Assembly (NCBI RefSeq): GCF_013410955.1 | Contig: NZ_JACCCG010000001.1 | Span: forward strand, 727,605-791,604 | From: Microbacterium sp. AK009 | GTDB taxonomy: Bacteria; Actinomycetota; Actinomycetes; Actinomycetales; Microbacteriaceae | DNA length: 64,000 nucleotides | Reading direction: 5' to 3' | Part shown: one piece after another, positions 45,627-54,925 of the stretch | Layout of the letters: every line of letters starts with the position of its first letter | Numbering within the stretch: the stretch's first letter is position 1 | The notes under the pieces: model-generated | The model's input: the letters and a program-made list of their open reading frames with translations, nothing else | Told to the model about the DNA's origin: nothing | The model's database searches: none | Translations under genes and position numbers: made by a program

Positions 45627-46324
45627 TGGCTCGTTCGCTCGACGAACTGGCCACCGCAGGTCTTCTGGATGCCGGGTGGGCGGCCGCCCTCGCCCCCGTC
45701 GCCCCCGACATCGCCGCCCTCGGCGAGCGCCTGCGCGCCGAGACCGCAGCGGGTGGGCACTACCTCCCCGCGGGTGACCGCGTGCTGCGCGCCTTCTCCC
45801 GCCCGCTCGATGAGGTGAAGGTGCTCATCGTCGGACAGGATCCGTACCCCACGCCGGGTCATCCGATCGGCCTCTCCTTCGCCGTCGATCCGCGTGTGCG
45901 GCCGCTGCCGCGGAGCCTTGGGAACATCTATCGCGAACTGAGCGACGACCTCGGCATCGACCCCGTCGCCCACGGCGATCTGTCGGCGTGGAGCGGCCAG
46001 GGCGTCATGCTGCTGAACCGCGTGCTCACCGTCCGTCCCGGGGAGCCCGGCTCCCACCGCGGCTGGGGCTGGGAAGGCGTCACCGATCACGCCATCCGCG
46101 TCCTCGCCGCACGTGATCGACCGCTCGTGTCGATCCTCTGGGGGAGGGATGCCGCAACCCTCCGCCCGCTCCTGGGCGACACCGCCGTCATCTCCTCGGC
46201 GCATCCGTCGCCGCTCTCGGCCAGCCGAGGATTCTTCGGGTCGCGGCCGTTCTCACGCGCGAACGAGATGCTCGCAGCCCAGGGTGCGGAACCGGTGGAC
46301 TGGCGCCTTCCGGCCGCCGCGTAG
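45623..46324 (+). CDS. ung: uracil-DNA glycosylase, family 1
   Basis: 233 residues. Catalytic water-activating loop [13 protein letters not shown] with Asp73, uracil pocket LLNRVLTV, and DNA-intercalating loop [18 protein letters not shown] place it in family 1 UDG. It removes uracil from DNA to start base-excision repair. Tandem ATGs allow a start one codon later. Confidence 0.95.
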   Translation: MMARSLDELATAGLLDAGWAAALAPVAPDIAALGERLRAETAAGGHYLPAGDRVLRAFSRPLDEVKVLIVGQDPYPTPGHPIGLSFAVDPRVRPLPRSLGNIYRELSDDLGIDPVAHGDLSAWSGQGVMLLNRVLTVRPGEPGSHRGWGWEGVTDHAIRVLAARDRPLVSILWGRDAATLRPLLGDTAVISSAHPSPLSASRGFFGSRPFSRANEMLAAQGAEPVDWRLPAAA

Positions 46325-46333
46325 GCTGTCGCC

Positions 46334-46948
46334 ATGCTGGAGGAGGAGTACGAGACGGCAAGGCGCCGGCTCCCCCGTCATCTCCGCCGCAGACCCGAGC
46401 CGGAGCGCCCGTTCTCGTTCGAGATCCGCCCGGTCGTCGACGGCGACATCCCCGACATCCGTGAGATCTACAACTACTACGTCACCAACTCGGTGGTGAC
46501 CTTCGACGAGAAGAAATGGACCGTCGCGCAGTGGCGTGAGAAGGTCGCGCACCTGAACAAGCTCGGACTGCCGTTCCTCGTCGCCGAGTCGCCTTCCGGC
46601 CAGGTGCTCGGCTACGCCTACGTGCAGCCGATGTCGAGCAAGTCCGCCTACCGCTATTCCGTGGAGAACTCCATCTACCTCGGACAGGCCGCGACCGGGA
46701 AGGGCCTCGGTCGGGCGCTCCTGGAGGCCCTCATCACGGCGTGCGAACAGGCGGGGATCCGCGAGATGGTGGCCGTCATCAGCGACAAGGGCGCCGAAGC
46801 GTCGATCGCCCTGCACGAGAAGCTGGGATTCGAGGAGGTCGGCCGCATGGGCCGGGTCGGCTTCAAGTTCGGCCGGTGGCTCGGAACGGTGTACCTGCAG
46901 AAGTCGCTGAAGCCCGTGAAGAAACGGCGCACGCTCTTCGGCCGGTGA
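46334..46948 (+). CDS. GNAT family N-acetyltransferase (phosphinothricin acetyltransferase-like)
   Basis: 204 residues. After a basic N-terminal 28-residue extension the GNAT domain starts FEIRPVVDGDIPDIREIYNYYVTNSVVTFDE, very like PAT/MddA (YncA) enzymes; the acetyl-CoA loop is QAATGKGLGRALL. These acetylate the amino group of methionine sulfoximine/sulfone or phosphinothricin. The start is 9 nt after ung. Its stop abuts the emfourin-like gene stop on the other strand. Confidence 0.85.
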   Translation: MLEEEYETARRRLPRHLRRRPEPERPFSFEIRPVVDGDIPDIREIYNYYVTNSVVTFDEKKWTVAQWREKVAHLNKLGLPFLVAESPSGQVLGYAYVQPMSSKSAYRYSVENSIYLGQAATGKGLGRALLEALITACEQAGIREMVAVISDKGAEASIALHEKLGFEEVGRMGRVGFKFGRWLGTVYLQKSLKPVKKRRTLFGR

Positions 46949-47305
46949 TCAGCCGGAGCGACCGTGCTCGCGCACGCGCTCCACGAGGGTCTGCCACGCA
47001 CCCTCCAGCTCCGCGTCGCCGAACTCGGCTTCGCGATCGGCGCCGTGCGCGATGGCGTGCACGCGCCAGCGGAACCGGTCGGCGCCCCGCGTCGGACGAC
47101 GATCCCCGTCCCAGGGGCACGCATCGATCAGGGCGATCCAGGATGATGCGTCATCGCCCTCGACCTCGGCGCGCCATCGACGGGGGATTCCGGTGACACC
47201 GCCAGTGCGTTCCACCAGGATCACCACGACCGCGTCGTCGCGACCGCTCTCGTCTGTGTGCTCGACCATCCCCGTCCACGGTGCTCTCGGGGCCGCGACG
47301 GTCAC
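46949..47305 (-). CDS. emfourin-like inhibitor of protealysin-type protease
   Basis: 118 residues from GTG at 47305, overlapping the protease stop as GTGA. The fold is small and beta-rich (VVVILVERTGGVTGIPRRWRAEV; RFRWRVHAIAHGADREAEFGDAEL), with the VERTGG-x2-G start characteristic of protealysin-associated emfourin-like proteins. Emfourin genes are known to sit next to protealysin genes and to inhibit them with slow tight binding. Assignment rests on context and on the short conserved start. It is the last gene of the dpp-protease operon. Confidence 0.75.
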   Translation of the reverse strand: MTVAAPRAPWTGMVEHTDESGRDDAVVVILVERTGGVTGIPRRWRAEVEGDDASSWIALIDACPWDGDRRPTRGADRFRWRVHAIAHGADREAEFGDAELEGAWQTLVERVREHGRSG

Positions 47306-48363
47306 CCGGCGAGGTCGACGCCGACGCCCGCCCAGGCGGCCCGCACGGCCGCTGCTTCTTCGGATGCTCCACCGTACTCCGACTCCGTGACGGCGACGGT
47401 CGCGGAGGCGAACTCGGAGAAGTTCGCGGTGGGGGAGAGGGCACCCGAGGTCAGGGTCAGGTACCACACCCGCCCCGCGTGCTCCCAGGCGTACCCGCCG
47501 AGCGCCGTGGCGAAGAGATGGAACGCCCGGTTGGGGATCCCGGAGTTGATGTGCACGCCGCCGTTGTCGTCGGCGGTCACCACGTAGTCGACCATGTGGC
47601 CCGGTTGCGGGTCGCGGCCGAGGATGTCGTCGTCGTACGCGGTGCCGGGCGCCGCCAGCGACCGCAGCGCGCGTCCCTGCACCGCAGGGGTGAAGATCCC
47701 CTCGCCGACCAGCCAGCTCGCCTCATCGGCGGTCTGACCGAGGTGGTGCTGTTCGACCAGCACACCGAAGACGTCGGCGACCGACTCGTTCAGCGCGCCG
47801 GATTGGTCCTGGTACTCCAGGCCGCCCGCGGCCTCGATGACGCCGTGGGCGAGCTCATGCGCGATGACGGTCAGCGAACCGGTGAAACCGGTGAACACCT
47901 CGCCGTCGCCATCGCCGAAGACCATCCGCTCGCCGTTCCAGAACGCGTTGTCGTAGTCGCGTCCGAAGTGCACGGTCGCCAGCAGAGGCCCGCCGGCGTC
48001 GTCGATGCCGTTGCGGGCGAAGGCGTCCCAGAACGCGTCGAAGGTGACCCCGAGCCCGGCGAAGGCCTCATCGACGGCGGCGTCGCCGGTGGCGGGGTCG
48101 TCCTCGCCCCGCACGCGGCGACCGGGGAGCACCTCGCGCCGCTCGGCGTCGGAGATGGTGCGATCGGGCGCGGGTGCGGTGTCCGCGGTGATCGTGCCGT
48201 CGTCGCCGATCGACAGGCGGAGCCTGCTCCGGGTGATGCGGTACGGCGGGGTGGCCTGCAGGGTGGCGCGCGCCGCGGCCGCCGCGTGGGCGAAGGTCGG
48301 CTCGCGCACCGAGGCGATCCGGGCCAGGAGATACGGAGGGATGATCGCGCGCATGGCGACCAC
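47302..48363 (-). CDS. protealysin-like M4 family metalloprotease
   Basis: 353 residues. The GTG at 48363 was chosen because GGAGGGGG lies 8 nt upstream; an ATG at 48354 gives [10 protein letters not shown]. No signal peptide: a short protealysin-type propeptide (about residues 4-80, with the AIIPPYLL motif) precedes the thermolysin-like catalytic domain. Zinc ligands are in HELAH (169-173) and NESVADVFG (Glu193); the catalytic His271 is in [11 protein letters not shown]. Protealysins lack Sec signals and may act in the cytosol or leave by an unknown path. The start is 1 nt after the stop of the ABC ATPase gene, so it is part of the peptide-importer operon. Confidence 0.9.
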   Translation of the reverse strand: MVAMRAIIPPYLLARIASVREPTFAHAAAAARATLQATPPYRITRSRLRLSIGDDGTITADTAPAPDRTISDAERREVLPGRRVRGEDDPATGDAAVDEAFAGLGVTFDAFWDAFARNGIDDAGGPLLATVHFGRDYDNAFWNGERMVFGDGDGEVFTGFTGSLTVIAHELAHGVIEAAGGLEYQDQSGALNESVADVFGVLVEQHHLGQTADEASWLVGEGIFTPAVQGRALRSLAAPGTAYDDDILGRDPQPGHMVDYVVTADDNGGVHINSGIPNRAFHLFATALGGYAWEHAGRVWYLTLTSGALSPTANFSEFASATVAVTESEYGGASEEAAAVRAAWAGVGVDLAG

Positions 48364-48364
48364 G

Positions 48365-49189
48365 CTAACGGCCCCCTCCGACGTCCGGGCGACCGGCGTG
48401 GGGATCGATCGTGGGCACCGACGCCAGAAGGCGCCGCGTGTAGGCCACCTGCGGTTGCTGGAGCACCTTCTCGGTGGGTCCCTCCTCGACGATGCGGCCG
48501 TCCTTCATCACCAGCACCTCGTCGCAGATGCTCTGCACGACGCCGATGTCGTGGGAGACCATCACGAGCGTGAGATCGTCCGCGCGCCGGAGATCCGCCA
48601 GGAGCGCGAGGATCTGCGCACGCACGGTGACGTCCAGGGCGGAGAGCGGCTCGTCGCCGACGAGCAGGCGCGGGCGGTGCACGAGGGCACGGGCCAGAGC
48701 GATCCGCTGGCGCTGGCCGCCGGAGAACTCGTGCGGGAACCGCTCGGTCATCCCGGCCTCCAGTCCCACCTGTTCCAGGACCTCGCGCACCCGCGCCCGC
48801 CGGTCGCCCTCGATCCCGAGCGCCCACAGCGGTTCGCCGACGATGCGCCCCACGCTCATCCGCGGATCGAGCGAGGCGTACGGGTCTTGGAACACCACAC
48901 CGGTCAGGCGCCGGAGCCAGTGCAGCGAGCGCGCGGACGCGGTCGCTTCGACGGCGCGCCCGTCGACCTCGACGGTGCCCGAGGTGGGTGCATCGAGCCC
49001 GAGGAGGAGGCGCACGAGAGTGGACTTCCCCGACCCCGACTCGCCGATGATGCCCAGGGCACTCCCGGCGGTGACGTCGACGTCGGCGTCCTCGAGGGCG
49101 GTCGTGTAGGTGCGCCGTTCGAACAGCGTGGTCTTCGGCAGGGCGTGCCGGCGGGTGAGGCGCCGCGCGCTCACGAGGACGTCGCTCAA
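48365..49189 (-). CDS. dppF: peptide ABC transporter ATP-binding protein (DppF/OppF-like)
   Basis: 274 residues from a TTG at 49187-49189 that overlaps the previous stop as TTGA and follows GGGGAGG; a GTG at 49213 is the alternative. Walker A is GESGSGKST, the Q-loop [12 protein letters not shown] is typical of OppF, the signature is [15 protein letters not shown], and Walker B is [12 protein letters not shown]. No long DppF-type C-terminal oligopeptide domain, but a short one remains. Confidence 0.9.
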   Translation of the reverse strand: MSDVLVSARRLTRRHALPKTTLFERRTYTTALEDADVDVTAGSALGIIGESGSGKSTLVRLLLGLDAPTSGTVEVDGRAVEATASARSLHWLRRLTGVVFQDPYASLDPRMSVGRIVGEPLWALGIEGDRRARVREVLEQVGLEAGMTERFPHEFSGGQRQRIALARALVHRPRLLVGDEPLSALDVTVRAQILALLADLRRADDLTLVMVSHDIGVVQSICDEVLVMKDGRIVEEGPTEKVLQQPQVAYTRRLLASVPTIDPHAGRPDVGGGR

Positions 49190-49977
49190 CGCGTCCTCCC
49201 CTCGGGGCGCCACAGCGTGGCGGTGGCGTCGCGCAGGAGTCCCCGCGTGACGGGGGAGGAGGGGCTCCGCAGGAGCGTGGCGACCGGGCCGGTCTCCACG
49301 ATCCGCCCGTCCTCGAGGACCACGGCGTCGGTCGCGACCTGCGACAGGACCGCGAGGTCGTGGGTGATGAAGATCAGCGACATCCCGTCGTCGGAGACGA
49401 GAGCGCGCAAGAGCTCGAGGATCTCGGCCTGGATCGTGACGTCCAACGCGGTGGTCGGCTCGTCGGCGATGAGCAGGCGCGGCCGGCAGGCGAGGGCCAT
49501 CGCGACCGCGACCCGCTGGCGCTGCCCTCCGGAGAGCTGGTGCGGGTAGCGCCTGACGATCCCCTCGGGGTCGGGAAGGGCGACGCGCGCCGCCTCGGCG
49601 ACGGCGCGGGCCGCGGCATCCCTCCGGCTCACGCCCTCGTGGATGCGCACCGACTCGGCGATCTGCCGGCCGACCGTCCGGATGGGGTTCAGCGCCGTGC
49701 GCGGCTCCTGGAAGACGATGCCGATCTCGTCGCCGCGGAGTGCGGCCAGTTCGCGATCAGGGAGGTCGATGAGCTCGCGGCCGTTCCACTGCACACTTCC
49801 CGACGCGGTCGCGCCGTCGGGGAGGAGCCCGAGGATCGCCAGCGCGGTCAGCGACTTGCCCGACCCCGACTCGCCGATGAGACCCACCCGCGCGCCGTCG
49901 GGAACATCGAACGAGATGCCGTCCACGACGCGCCGGCCGTCGATCTCGACGACGAGGTCTTTCACCGACAGGCTCAT
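49186..49977 (-). CDS. dppD: peptide ABC transporter ATP-binding protein (DppD/OppD-like)
   Basis: 263 residues. Walker [21 protein letters not shown]-loop [12 protein letters not shown], signature [16 protein letters not shown], Walker [13 protein letters not shown] and the His switch FITHDLAVL. Together with the preceding-type partner DppF it forms the heterodimeric motor. ATG overlaps the dppC stop as ATGA. It is shorter than many DppD proteins, lacking the C-terminal iron-sulfur-binding Cys extension. Confidence 0.9.
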   Translation of the reverse strand: MSLSVKDLVVEIDGRRVVDGISFDVPDGARVGLIGESGSGKSLTALAILGLLPDGATASGSVQWNGRELIDLPDRELAALRGDEIGIVFQEPRTALNPIRTVGRQIAESVRIHEGVSRRDAAARAVAEAARVALPDPEGIVRRYPHQLSGGQRQRVAVAMALACRPRLLIADEPTTALDVTIQAEILELLRALVSDDGMSLIFITHDLAVLSQVATDAVVLEDGRIVETGPVATLLRSPSSPVTRGLLRDATATLWRPEGRTR

Positions 49978-50852
49978 GCGACGACCTCCGGCACGTGGCT
50001 CCGCGCGCGTCGGGCCGAACCCCCGCGACGCGAGAGGGTCGGATCGGTGGCGTCGCGGATGCCGTCCCCCAGCAGGTTCAGCCCGAGCACCGTGAAGGTG
50101 ATCGCGAGCCCCGGCCACAGCACCGAGAGCGGGTACACGGTGAGGTACTGCTGCAACTGGGCGAGGAGCAGCCCCCACGACGGCTCGGTGGGGGGCGCAC
50201 CGAAGCCCAGATACGACAGCCCCGCCTCGGCGAGGACGGCGACGGCCATGCCCCACGACAGCTGCACGATGAACACCGGTGCGACGTTCGGCAGCAGGTG
50301 GCGGACGAGGTTCTGCGCCGGGGTGAGACCCGAGGCCCGGCCGGCGAGCACGAAGTCGCTCTGCAGCACGCGCCGCAGCTCGGGCCGGGTGACGCGCGCG
50401 ATGTTCACGCCGAACCCGATGCCGACAGCCCAGATCACCACCCAGAGCGACCCGCCCCAGACCGCCGAGATCATCATCGCGATGAGCAGGACCGGGAAGG
50501 CGATGAGGATGTCGACGGTCACCGCGACCGCTTCGCGCATCCACCGGCGGGTGAGGGCGCCGAGCGCGGCGAGGGCGAGACCGATGACGGTGGCGACGAG
50601 GCCTGCGCCGACGGCGACGATCACGGTCGTGCGCGAGCCGGCGATGAGGAGGCTCAGGATGTCACGACCCGTGCCGTCGGTGCCGAGCACGTGCGGCCAG
50701 CCGGGCGGTGCCCATCGGTTCGGGATGTCGACCTGCTGCGGGTCGAAGGGCGTCCACACGAGCGAGAGCACCGCGGTGAGGAGGATCACGGCGACGACGA
50801 TGAGGCCGAATCGGCCGGTCGACAGCCGCCACAGCCGGTGGAGCGCCCTCAT
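49974..50852 (-). CDS. dppC: peptide ABC transporter permease (DppC-like)
   Basis: 292 residues, six predicted helices. N-terminal OppC_N segment (WRLSTGRFGLIVVAVILLTAVLSL) and the sequence HVLGTDGTGRDILSLLIAGSRTT, typical of DppC, are followed by the EAA-type loop VTRPELRRVLQSDFVLAGRASGLTPAQNLVRHLLPN. Overlaps both neighbours by 4 nt. Confidence 0.92.
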   Translation of the reverse strand: MRALHRLWRLSTGRFGLIVVAVILLTAVLSLVWTPFDPQQVDIPNRWAPPGWPHVLGTDGTGRDILSLLIAGSRTTVIVAVGAGLVATVIGLALAALGALTRRWMREAVAVTVDILIAFPVLLIAMMISAVWGGSLWVVIWAVGIGFGVNIARVTRPELRRVLQSDFVLAGRASGLTPAQNLVRHLLPNVAPVFIVQLSWGMAVAVLAEAGLSYLGFGAPPTEPSWGLLLAQLQQYLTVYPLSVLWPGLAITFTVLGLNLLGDGIRDATDPTLSRRGGSARRARSHVPEVVA

Positions 50853-51799
50853 GCGGCCTCCCGCTGCCGGGGGTCCAGGAGGCGGTGGACGATATCGACG
50901 AGGAAGCCCACGAGCAGCACGAACCCGGTCAGGATCAGCAGCTCGCCCTGCACCATGGGGAGATCTCTTCTATCGACGTCGGCCACCAGCATCCGTCCGA
51001 TCCCGGGAAGACTGAACAGCTGCTCGATGATCACGGCGCCCACGACGATGCCGGCGACCTGGAGCCCCAGCACCGAGATCACCGACAGACCGACGTTGGG
51101 GAGGCCGTGCCGGATGAGGGCGGTGTTGCGGGTCAGCCCCTTCGCCGCGGCCGTGCGGACGTAGTCCTGGCCGATCGCCTGGAGGGTGGCGCTGCGGACG
51201 AAGCGCAGGAGCATCGCACCCTCGATGATGCCGATGGTGAGCGCGGGAAGGATGAGGGCCCGGAACGCGTCGAGCGGCTGGCTCCAGCCGCCCCGGGGGA
51301 AGCCCTGGGCGGGGAGCCACCCGAGCCACACCGCGAAGACGACGACGAGCATCATGCCGGCCCACACCACGGGGACCGCGGCGAGGGCCTGCGCCCCGAC
51401 GCTCAGCGCGGTGCCGTCGGCCCGCCCGCGGCGGAGGGCTGAGAAGACCCCGAGCGGGATGCTGAGGGCGAGGGCGAAGACGAGGGAGAGGATGCCGAGG
51501 GGGACCGTCACGCGCGCCTTCTCGGCGAGCTCGGCGGTCACCGTCAGGCCCGTGTAGAGAGACGTGCCGAGATCGCCGCGGAAGACGCCGCCGATCCAGT
51601 CGGTGTACTGCGCCCACAGCGGCGCGTTCAGCCCGAGATTCTCGCGGATGGCGGCGACCTGCTCGGGGGTGCTGTTCGTGCCGGCGATCTGCTGCGCGAC
51701 GTCGCCGGGGAGCACCCGGAGGGTGAGGAAGATCAGCGCGCTGGCCACGAACAGCCCCAGCAGCAGCAGGGCTCCCCGGGTCAGCGCGTACCGGATCAC
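50849..51799 (-). CDS. dppB: peptide ABC transporter permease (DppB-like)
   Basis: 316 residues, six helices. Begins with the DppB start (RYALTRGALLLLGLFVASALIFLTLRVLPGDVA), has the EAA loop RFVRSATLQAIGQDYVRTAAAKGLTRNTALIRHGLPN and the C-terminal VVIIEQLFSLPGIGRMLVADV-type motif (VGAVIIEQLFSLPG). It forms the channel with DppC. Overlaps the SBP gene and dppC by 4 nt each. Confidence 0.92.
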   Translation of the reverse strand: MIRYALTRGALLLLGLFVASALIFLTLRVLPGDVAQQIAGTNSTPEQVAAIRENLGLNAPLWAQYTDWIGGVFRGDLGTSLYTGLTVTAELAEKARVTVPLGILSLVFALALSIPLGVFSALRRGRADGTALSVGAQALAAVPVVWAGMMLVVVFAVWLGWLPAQGFPRGGWSQPLDAFRALILPALTIGIIEGAMLLRFVRSATLQAIGQDYVRTAAAKGLTRNTALIRHGLPNVGLSVISVLGLQVAGIVVGAVIIEQLFSLPGIGRMLVADVDRRDLPMVQGELLILTGFVLLVGFLVDIVHRLLDPRQREAA

Positions 51800-53304
51800 T
51801 CGCTCTTGGTCAGCTCTGCGAGGTTGAGGCGGGCGTTGACGTTGTCGGCGGGCATGCCGTCGATGCCGGTGGCGACGGCGCTGACCCCGGCCCAGTTGTA
51901 GAGCCAGTCGGCCGCGGAATCCTCGGCGACGACGCGGGCGGCCTCGGCGAGGAGGGCGTCGGCCTCTTCCTCGTCCGTCGCGCGCAGCGACTGCTCGTAG
52001 AGGTCCTGCACCTCGGGGTTGTCGTAGGTGAAGTAGTAGTCCGGGTTCGCCCAGTTCTCGAAGTCGCGGGGCTCGGCGTGGTTGACGTAGCTGAGCTCGT
52101 AGTCCTTGTTGGTGTAGACGTCGTTGACCCAGACGCCGAAGTCCACCGCGTCGACCTCGAGGGTGATGCCGACCTCGTTGAGGTTGGACACCAGGATCTG
52201 CGGAATCGTCGTGCCGTAGAACGACGGGATCGTGAGGGTCAGCTCGAGGTCTTCCACCCCCGCCTCCTCCAGCAGCGCGCGCGCCGCTTCGGGGTCGTAC
52301 GGTGCGGTGTCGCTGAGATCCTCGTAGCCGGGGTCGGGTTCGGGGATCGGGCCGTAGAGGGTCTGCCCGGCGCCGACCGCCTCGACGATGGCGTCGTGGT
52401 CGATCGCCTGACGGATCGCCTGGCGCACCCGCTGGTCGTCGAGGGGCGCGGCGGTGCTGTTCATCGCCAGCACGCTCTTGTCGGTGGCGGTGCCGAGCAC
52501 CACGGTCCAGTCGCCGTTCTGCTCGATCTGCTCGGCGAGGTTCGGGTCGAATCCGGTGAGCACATCCACCTCGCCCGCGGCGGCGGCGTTCACCGCGGCC
52601 TGGTCTTCGGCGATGTACTGGAACACCACTTCGCCGACGCCGGCGGCGTCACCCCAGTAGGCGTCGTTGCGGGTGAGCGTGATGCTCGCCCCCTGCTGCC
52701 ACTCGTCCAGCATGAAGGGCCCCGTGCCGTTGGCCGCGGTCTGGTAGTCGACCGTGTCGCCCTCCTTCAGGATGATCCCGGCGCGGCCGGTGAGGTTCCA
52801 CAGCAGACTCGAGTCGGGTTCGGCGAGGGTGAGGGTGACGGTCTGCCCGTCGGCGGCGATCGAGGTCACGTTCGCCAGGCGCGAGGACTCGGCCCACTCG
52901 GGGGTGTCCTTCCGGGTCTGCAGCGACCACACGACATCCTGCGGGGTGAGTTCCTGACCGTCGTGGAAGGTGACCCCCTCTTCCAGGGTGAACGTGTAGG
53001 TGAGCCCGTCATCCGAGACCTCCCAGTCGCTCGCGAGTGCCGGGACGATCTCCTGGTCGGTGGTCCGTGAGACCAGGCCCTGGTAGACGTTGTCGATGAG
53101 GACCTGGTCGAGGGCCGCCCCGGTGGTCTGGCGGATGTCGAGGTTCCCGGGCTCAAGCACGAGGCGCACCGCGACCGAGGCGTCGGGGTTCGGCTCGCCC
53201 GTCGCGCCCGTCGGACCCGGTTCGGCGGAGGAGGTGCAGCCGGCGAGCACGAGGGCGGACGCGGCGAAGAGTGCGGTGGCGGCGAAGGCCGTGCGGCGAA
53301 GCAT
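51796..53304 (-). CDS. dppA: peptide ABC transporter substrate-binding lipoprotein (family 5 SBP)
   Basis: 502 residues. Signal peptide and lipobox LAGC with Cys23, then the SBP_bac_5 domain (VYQGLVSRTTDQEIVPALASDWEVSDDGLTYTF; LEEGVTFHDGQELTPQDVVWS). Class C extracytoplasmic receptors bind peptides, but some bind nickel or opines; the adjacent protease favours peptides. First gene of the operon dppABCDF-protease-inhibitor. Upstream on the same strand are two hairpins, GGCATC/GATGCC (53322-53344) and CGGCTCG/CGAGCCG (53348-53367), which may terminate the hydrolase transcript or attenuate the operon. Confidence 0.92.
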   Translation of the reverse strand: MLRRTAFAATALFAASALVLAGCTSSAEPGPTGATGEPNPDASVAVRLVLEPGNLDIRQTTGAALDQVLIDNVYQGLVSRTTDQEIVPALASDWEVSDDGLTYTFTLEEGVTFHDGQELTPQDVVWSLQTRKDTPEWAESSRLANVTSIAADGQTVTLTLAEPDSSLLWNLTGRAGIILKEGDTVDYQTAANGTGPFMLDEWQQGASITLTRNDAYWGDAAGVGEVVFQYIAEDQAAVNAAAAGEVDVLTGFDPNLAEQIEQNGDWTVVLGTATDKSVLAMNSTAAPLDDQRVRQAIRQAIDHDAIVEAVGAGQTLYGPIPEPDPGYEDLSDTAPYDPEAARALLEEAGVEDLELTLTIPSFYGTTIPQILVSNLNEVGITLEVDAVDFGVWVNDVYTNKDYELSYVNHAEPRDFENWANPDYYFTYDNPEVQDLYEQSLRATDEEEADALLAEAARVVAEDSAADWLYNWAGVSAVATGIDGMPADNVNARLNLAELTKSE

Positions 53305-53437
53305 GTGATTCCTTTCGGGACGGCATCCGGGGGAGGGAGATGCCAGCCGGCTCGTCCGAGCGAGCCGTGGTGCGGATACAGCCTAGGGAACCGCCGGGAA
53401 CCCTGACGAACCCGTTACACCGAACGCAACAGAAGCG

Positions 53438-54388
53438 TTAATCCTTCCCCGCGGCCCGGCGCACCTCCGCCGCCAGGGCGACGGGGGCGTCCTCCTGCAG
53501 ATTGTGGCCGCCGGCGAGGGTGAGGACGGATGCCGCGGGCACGCGCTCCCGGAACACGTCGACGTCGGCGGCCGTGACGTAGCCGCGCTCGCCGCGGATC
53601 AGCTGCAGCGGGGCGCGGACGGCGGCGAGGTCTTCCCAGCCCGCCTCGCCGAGGACGGCGGCCACGGCGTCGCTTCCCGCTCCCTCGCCCGGGGGTCGGT
53701 CGCCCGCGGACGCGGCGGCTGCGAGGTGGGCGAAGTGGTGCTTCCACTCCACCCGCCCGTCGGCGCGGACGCGCGAGTTGAAGTACACGCCCCGCGCGGC
53801 CTTCTCCCGCGTACCGCCGCCGAGCCCGAACGCCATTGCCCTGTCCACGAGCTCGTCGCGGTCGGCCCAATCGGTGGGTCCGGAAAAGAAGCGGCGGATC
53901 TCGGCGGCCCCGGCGTTCGGGTCGAGGCCCGGCGTGATGTCGATCACGACGAGGCGGTCGACGAGATCGGGGCGGGCGGCGGCGACGGCGGCCGCGGTGA
54001 GACCCCCGAGCGACTGTCCGACGAGCACCTGGGGTCGATCGGTCCACGCGGTCATCGCCGCTGCGACGTCGGGTGCCAGCATCCGCCCGACGTACGCGGC
54101 GTCGTCGCGCCACGACGAATCGCCATGACCGGGCAGGTCGATCGCAAGAGCCGGGAGGCCGAGGGCGATGACGGTGGTGTCCCACGTGTGGGCGTTCAAC
54201 CCCGCACCGTGGAGGAACGTCACCACGGGCCGGTCACCGGGTGAGTCGAACCACCATCGCAGGCCACTGACCACCCGCCCGTCGGCAAGATCGATCTGCA
54301 GGCGCTCGCCGCGGGGGAGCGGGCCGGTAAGCCCGGCGTCGGCGGCCTGTTCGGGCAGGAACGAGAACTCGTCAGCGGGTTCGGTCAC
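53438..54388 (-). CDS. alpha/beta hydrolase
   Basis: 316 residues from GTG at 54388. Oxyanion-region FLHGAGLNAHTWD, nucleophile Ser in VGQSLGGLTAAAVA, acid in LQLIRGERGYVTAAD area and the catalytic His in LAGGHNLQED are all in order. Substrate is unknown; esterase, haloalkane- or epoxide-type activities share this pattern. It lies 133 bp upstream of dppA on the same strand and is divergent from the AhpD-like gene. Confidence 0.85.
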   Translation of the reverse strand: MTEPADEFSFLPEQAADAGLTGPLPRGERLQIDLADGRVVSGLRWWFDSPGDRPVVTFLHGAGLNAHTWDTTVIALGLPALAIDLPGHGDSSWRDDAAYVGRMLAPDVAAAMTAWTDRPQVLVGQSLGGLTAAAVAAARPDLVDRLVVIDITPGLDPNAGAAEIRRFFSGPTDWADRDELVDRAMAFGLGGGTREKAARGVYFNSRVRADGRVEWKHHFAHLAAAASAGDRPPGEGAGSDAVAAVLGEAGWEDLAAVRAPLQLIRGERGYVTAADVDVFRERVPAASVLTLAGGHNLQEDAPVALAAEVRRAAGKD

Positions 54389-54439
54389 GCCGCCATTCTG
54401 CCTCAGGCCCGCTCGCGGCCGCGCGGGTAGGCTGGCGCC

Positions 54440-54925
54440 ATGATCGCGGAACAGCGCGTGCACCTGGCGAAATCGGCGCCCCCTGCCTACAGCTCCCTCG
54501 CGGGCCTGGCCAAGCAGGTCGGGGCGATCGCCGCCGAGGCCGGGATCGACGACCGCCTGAAGGAGATCGTGCAGATCCACGTCTCTCAGCTCAACGGCTG
54601 CGCCTACTGCGTGCGCGTGCACGTGGAGAAGGGCGTGAAGGCCGGGCTCGACGCCGACGTCGTCGCGCAGATCGCCACCTGGCGCGATTCGGGCGTCTTC
54701 TCCGAGCGCGAGCGGGCAGGTCTCGAGCTGGCCGAGGCCTTCACGTTCATCCACGACGACGGGATCCCCGACGACGTCTACGACCGGGTCGGCGGCGTCC
54801 TCAGCGAAGCCGAGTACGTCGCGCTCAGCTGGATCCTCATCTCCATCAACGCCTTCAATCGCCTCGCGATCGCCGGGCGGTACCCGGTTCCGACGCGAGA
54901 GACCAGCGCGGCGACCCCCCGATGA
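54440..54925 (+). CDS. carboxymuconolactone decarboxylase/AhpD-like protein
   Basis: 161 residues, all-helical. The active site GCAYCVRVH has Cys54, Cys57 and His61, the arrangement of AhpD-type peroxidase/alkylhydroperoxidase-like proteins rather than true carboxymuconolactone decarboxylase. It probably reduces peroxides or disulfides. It overlaps the phosphatase gene as ATGA. Confidence 0.87.
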   Translation: MIAEQRVHLAKSAPPAYSSLAGLAKQVGAIAAEAGIDDRLKEIVQIHVSQLNGCAYCVRVHVEKGVKAGLDADVVAQIATWRDSGVFSERERAGLELAEAFTFIHDDGIPDDVYDRVGGVLSEAEYVALSWILISINAFNRLAIAGRYPVPTRETSAATPR

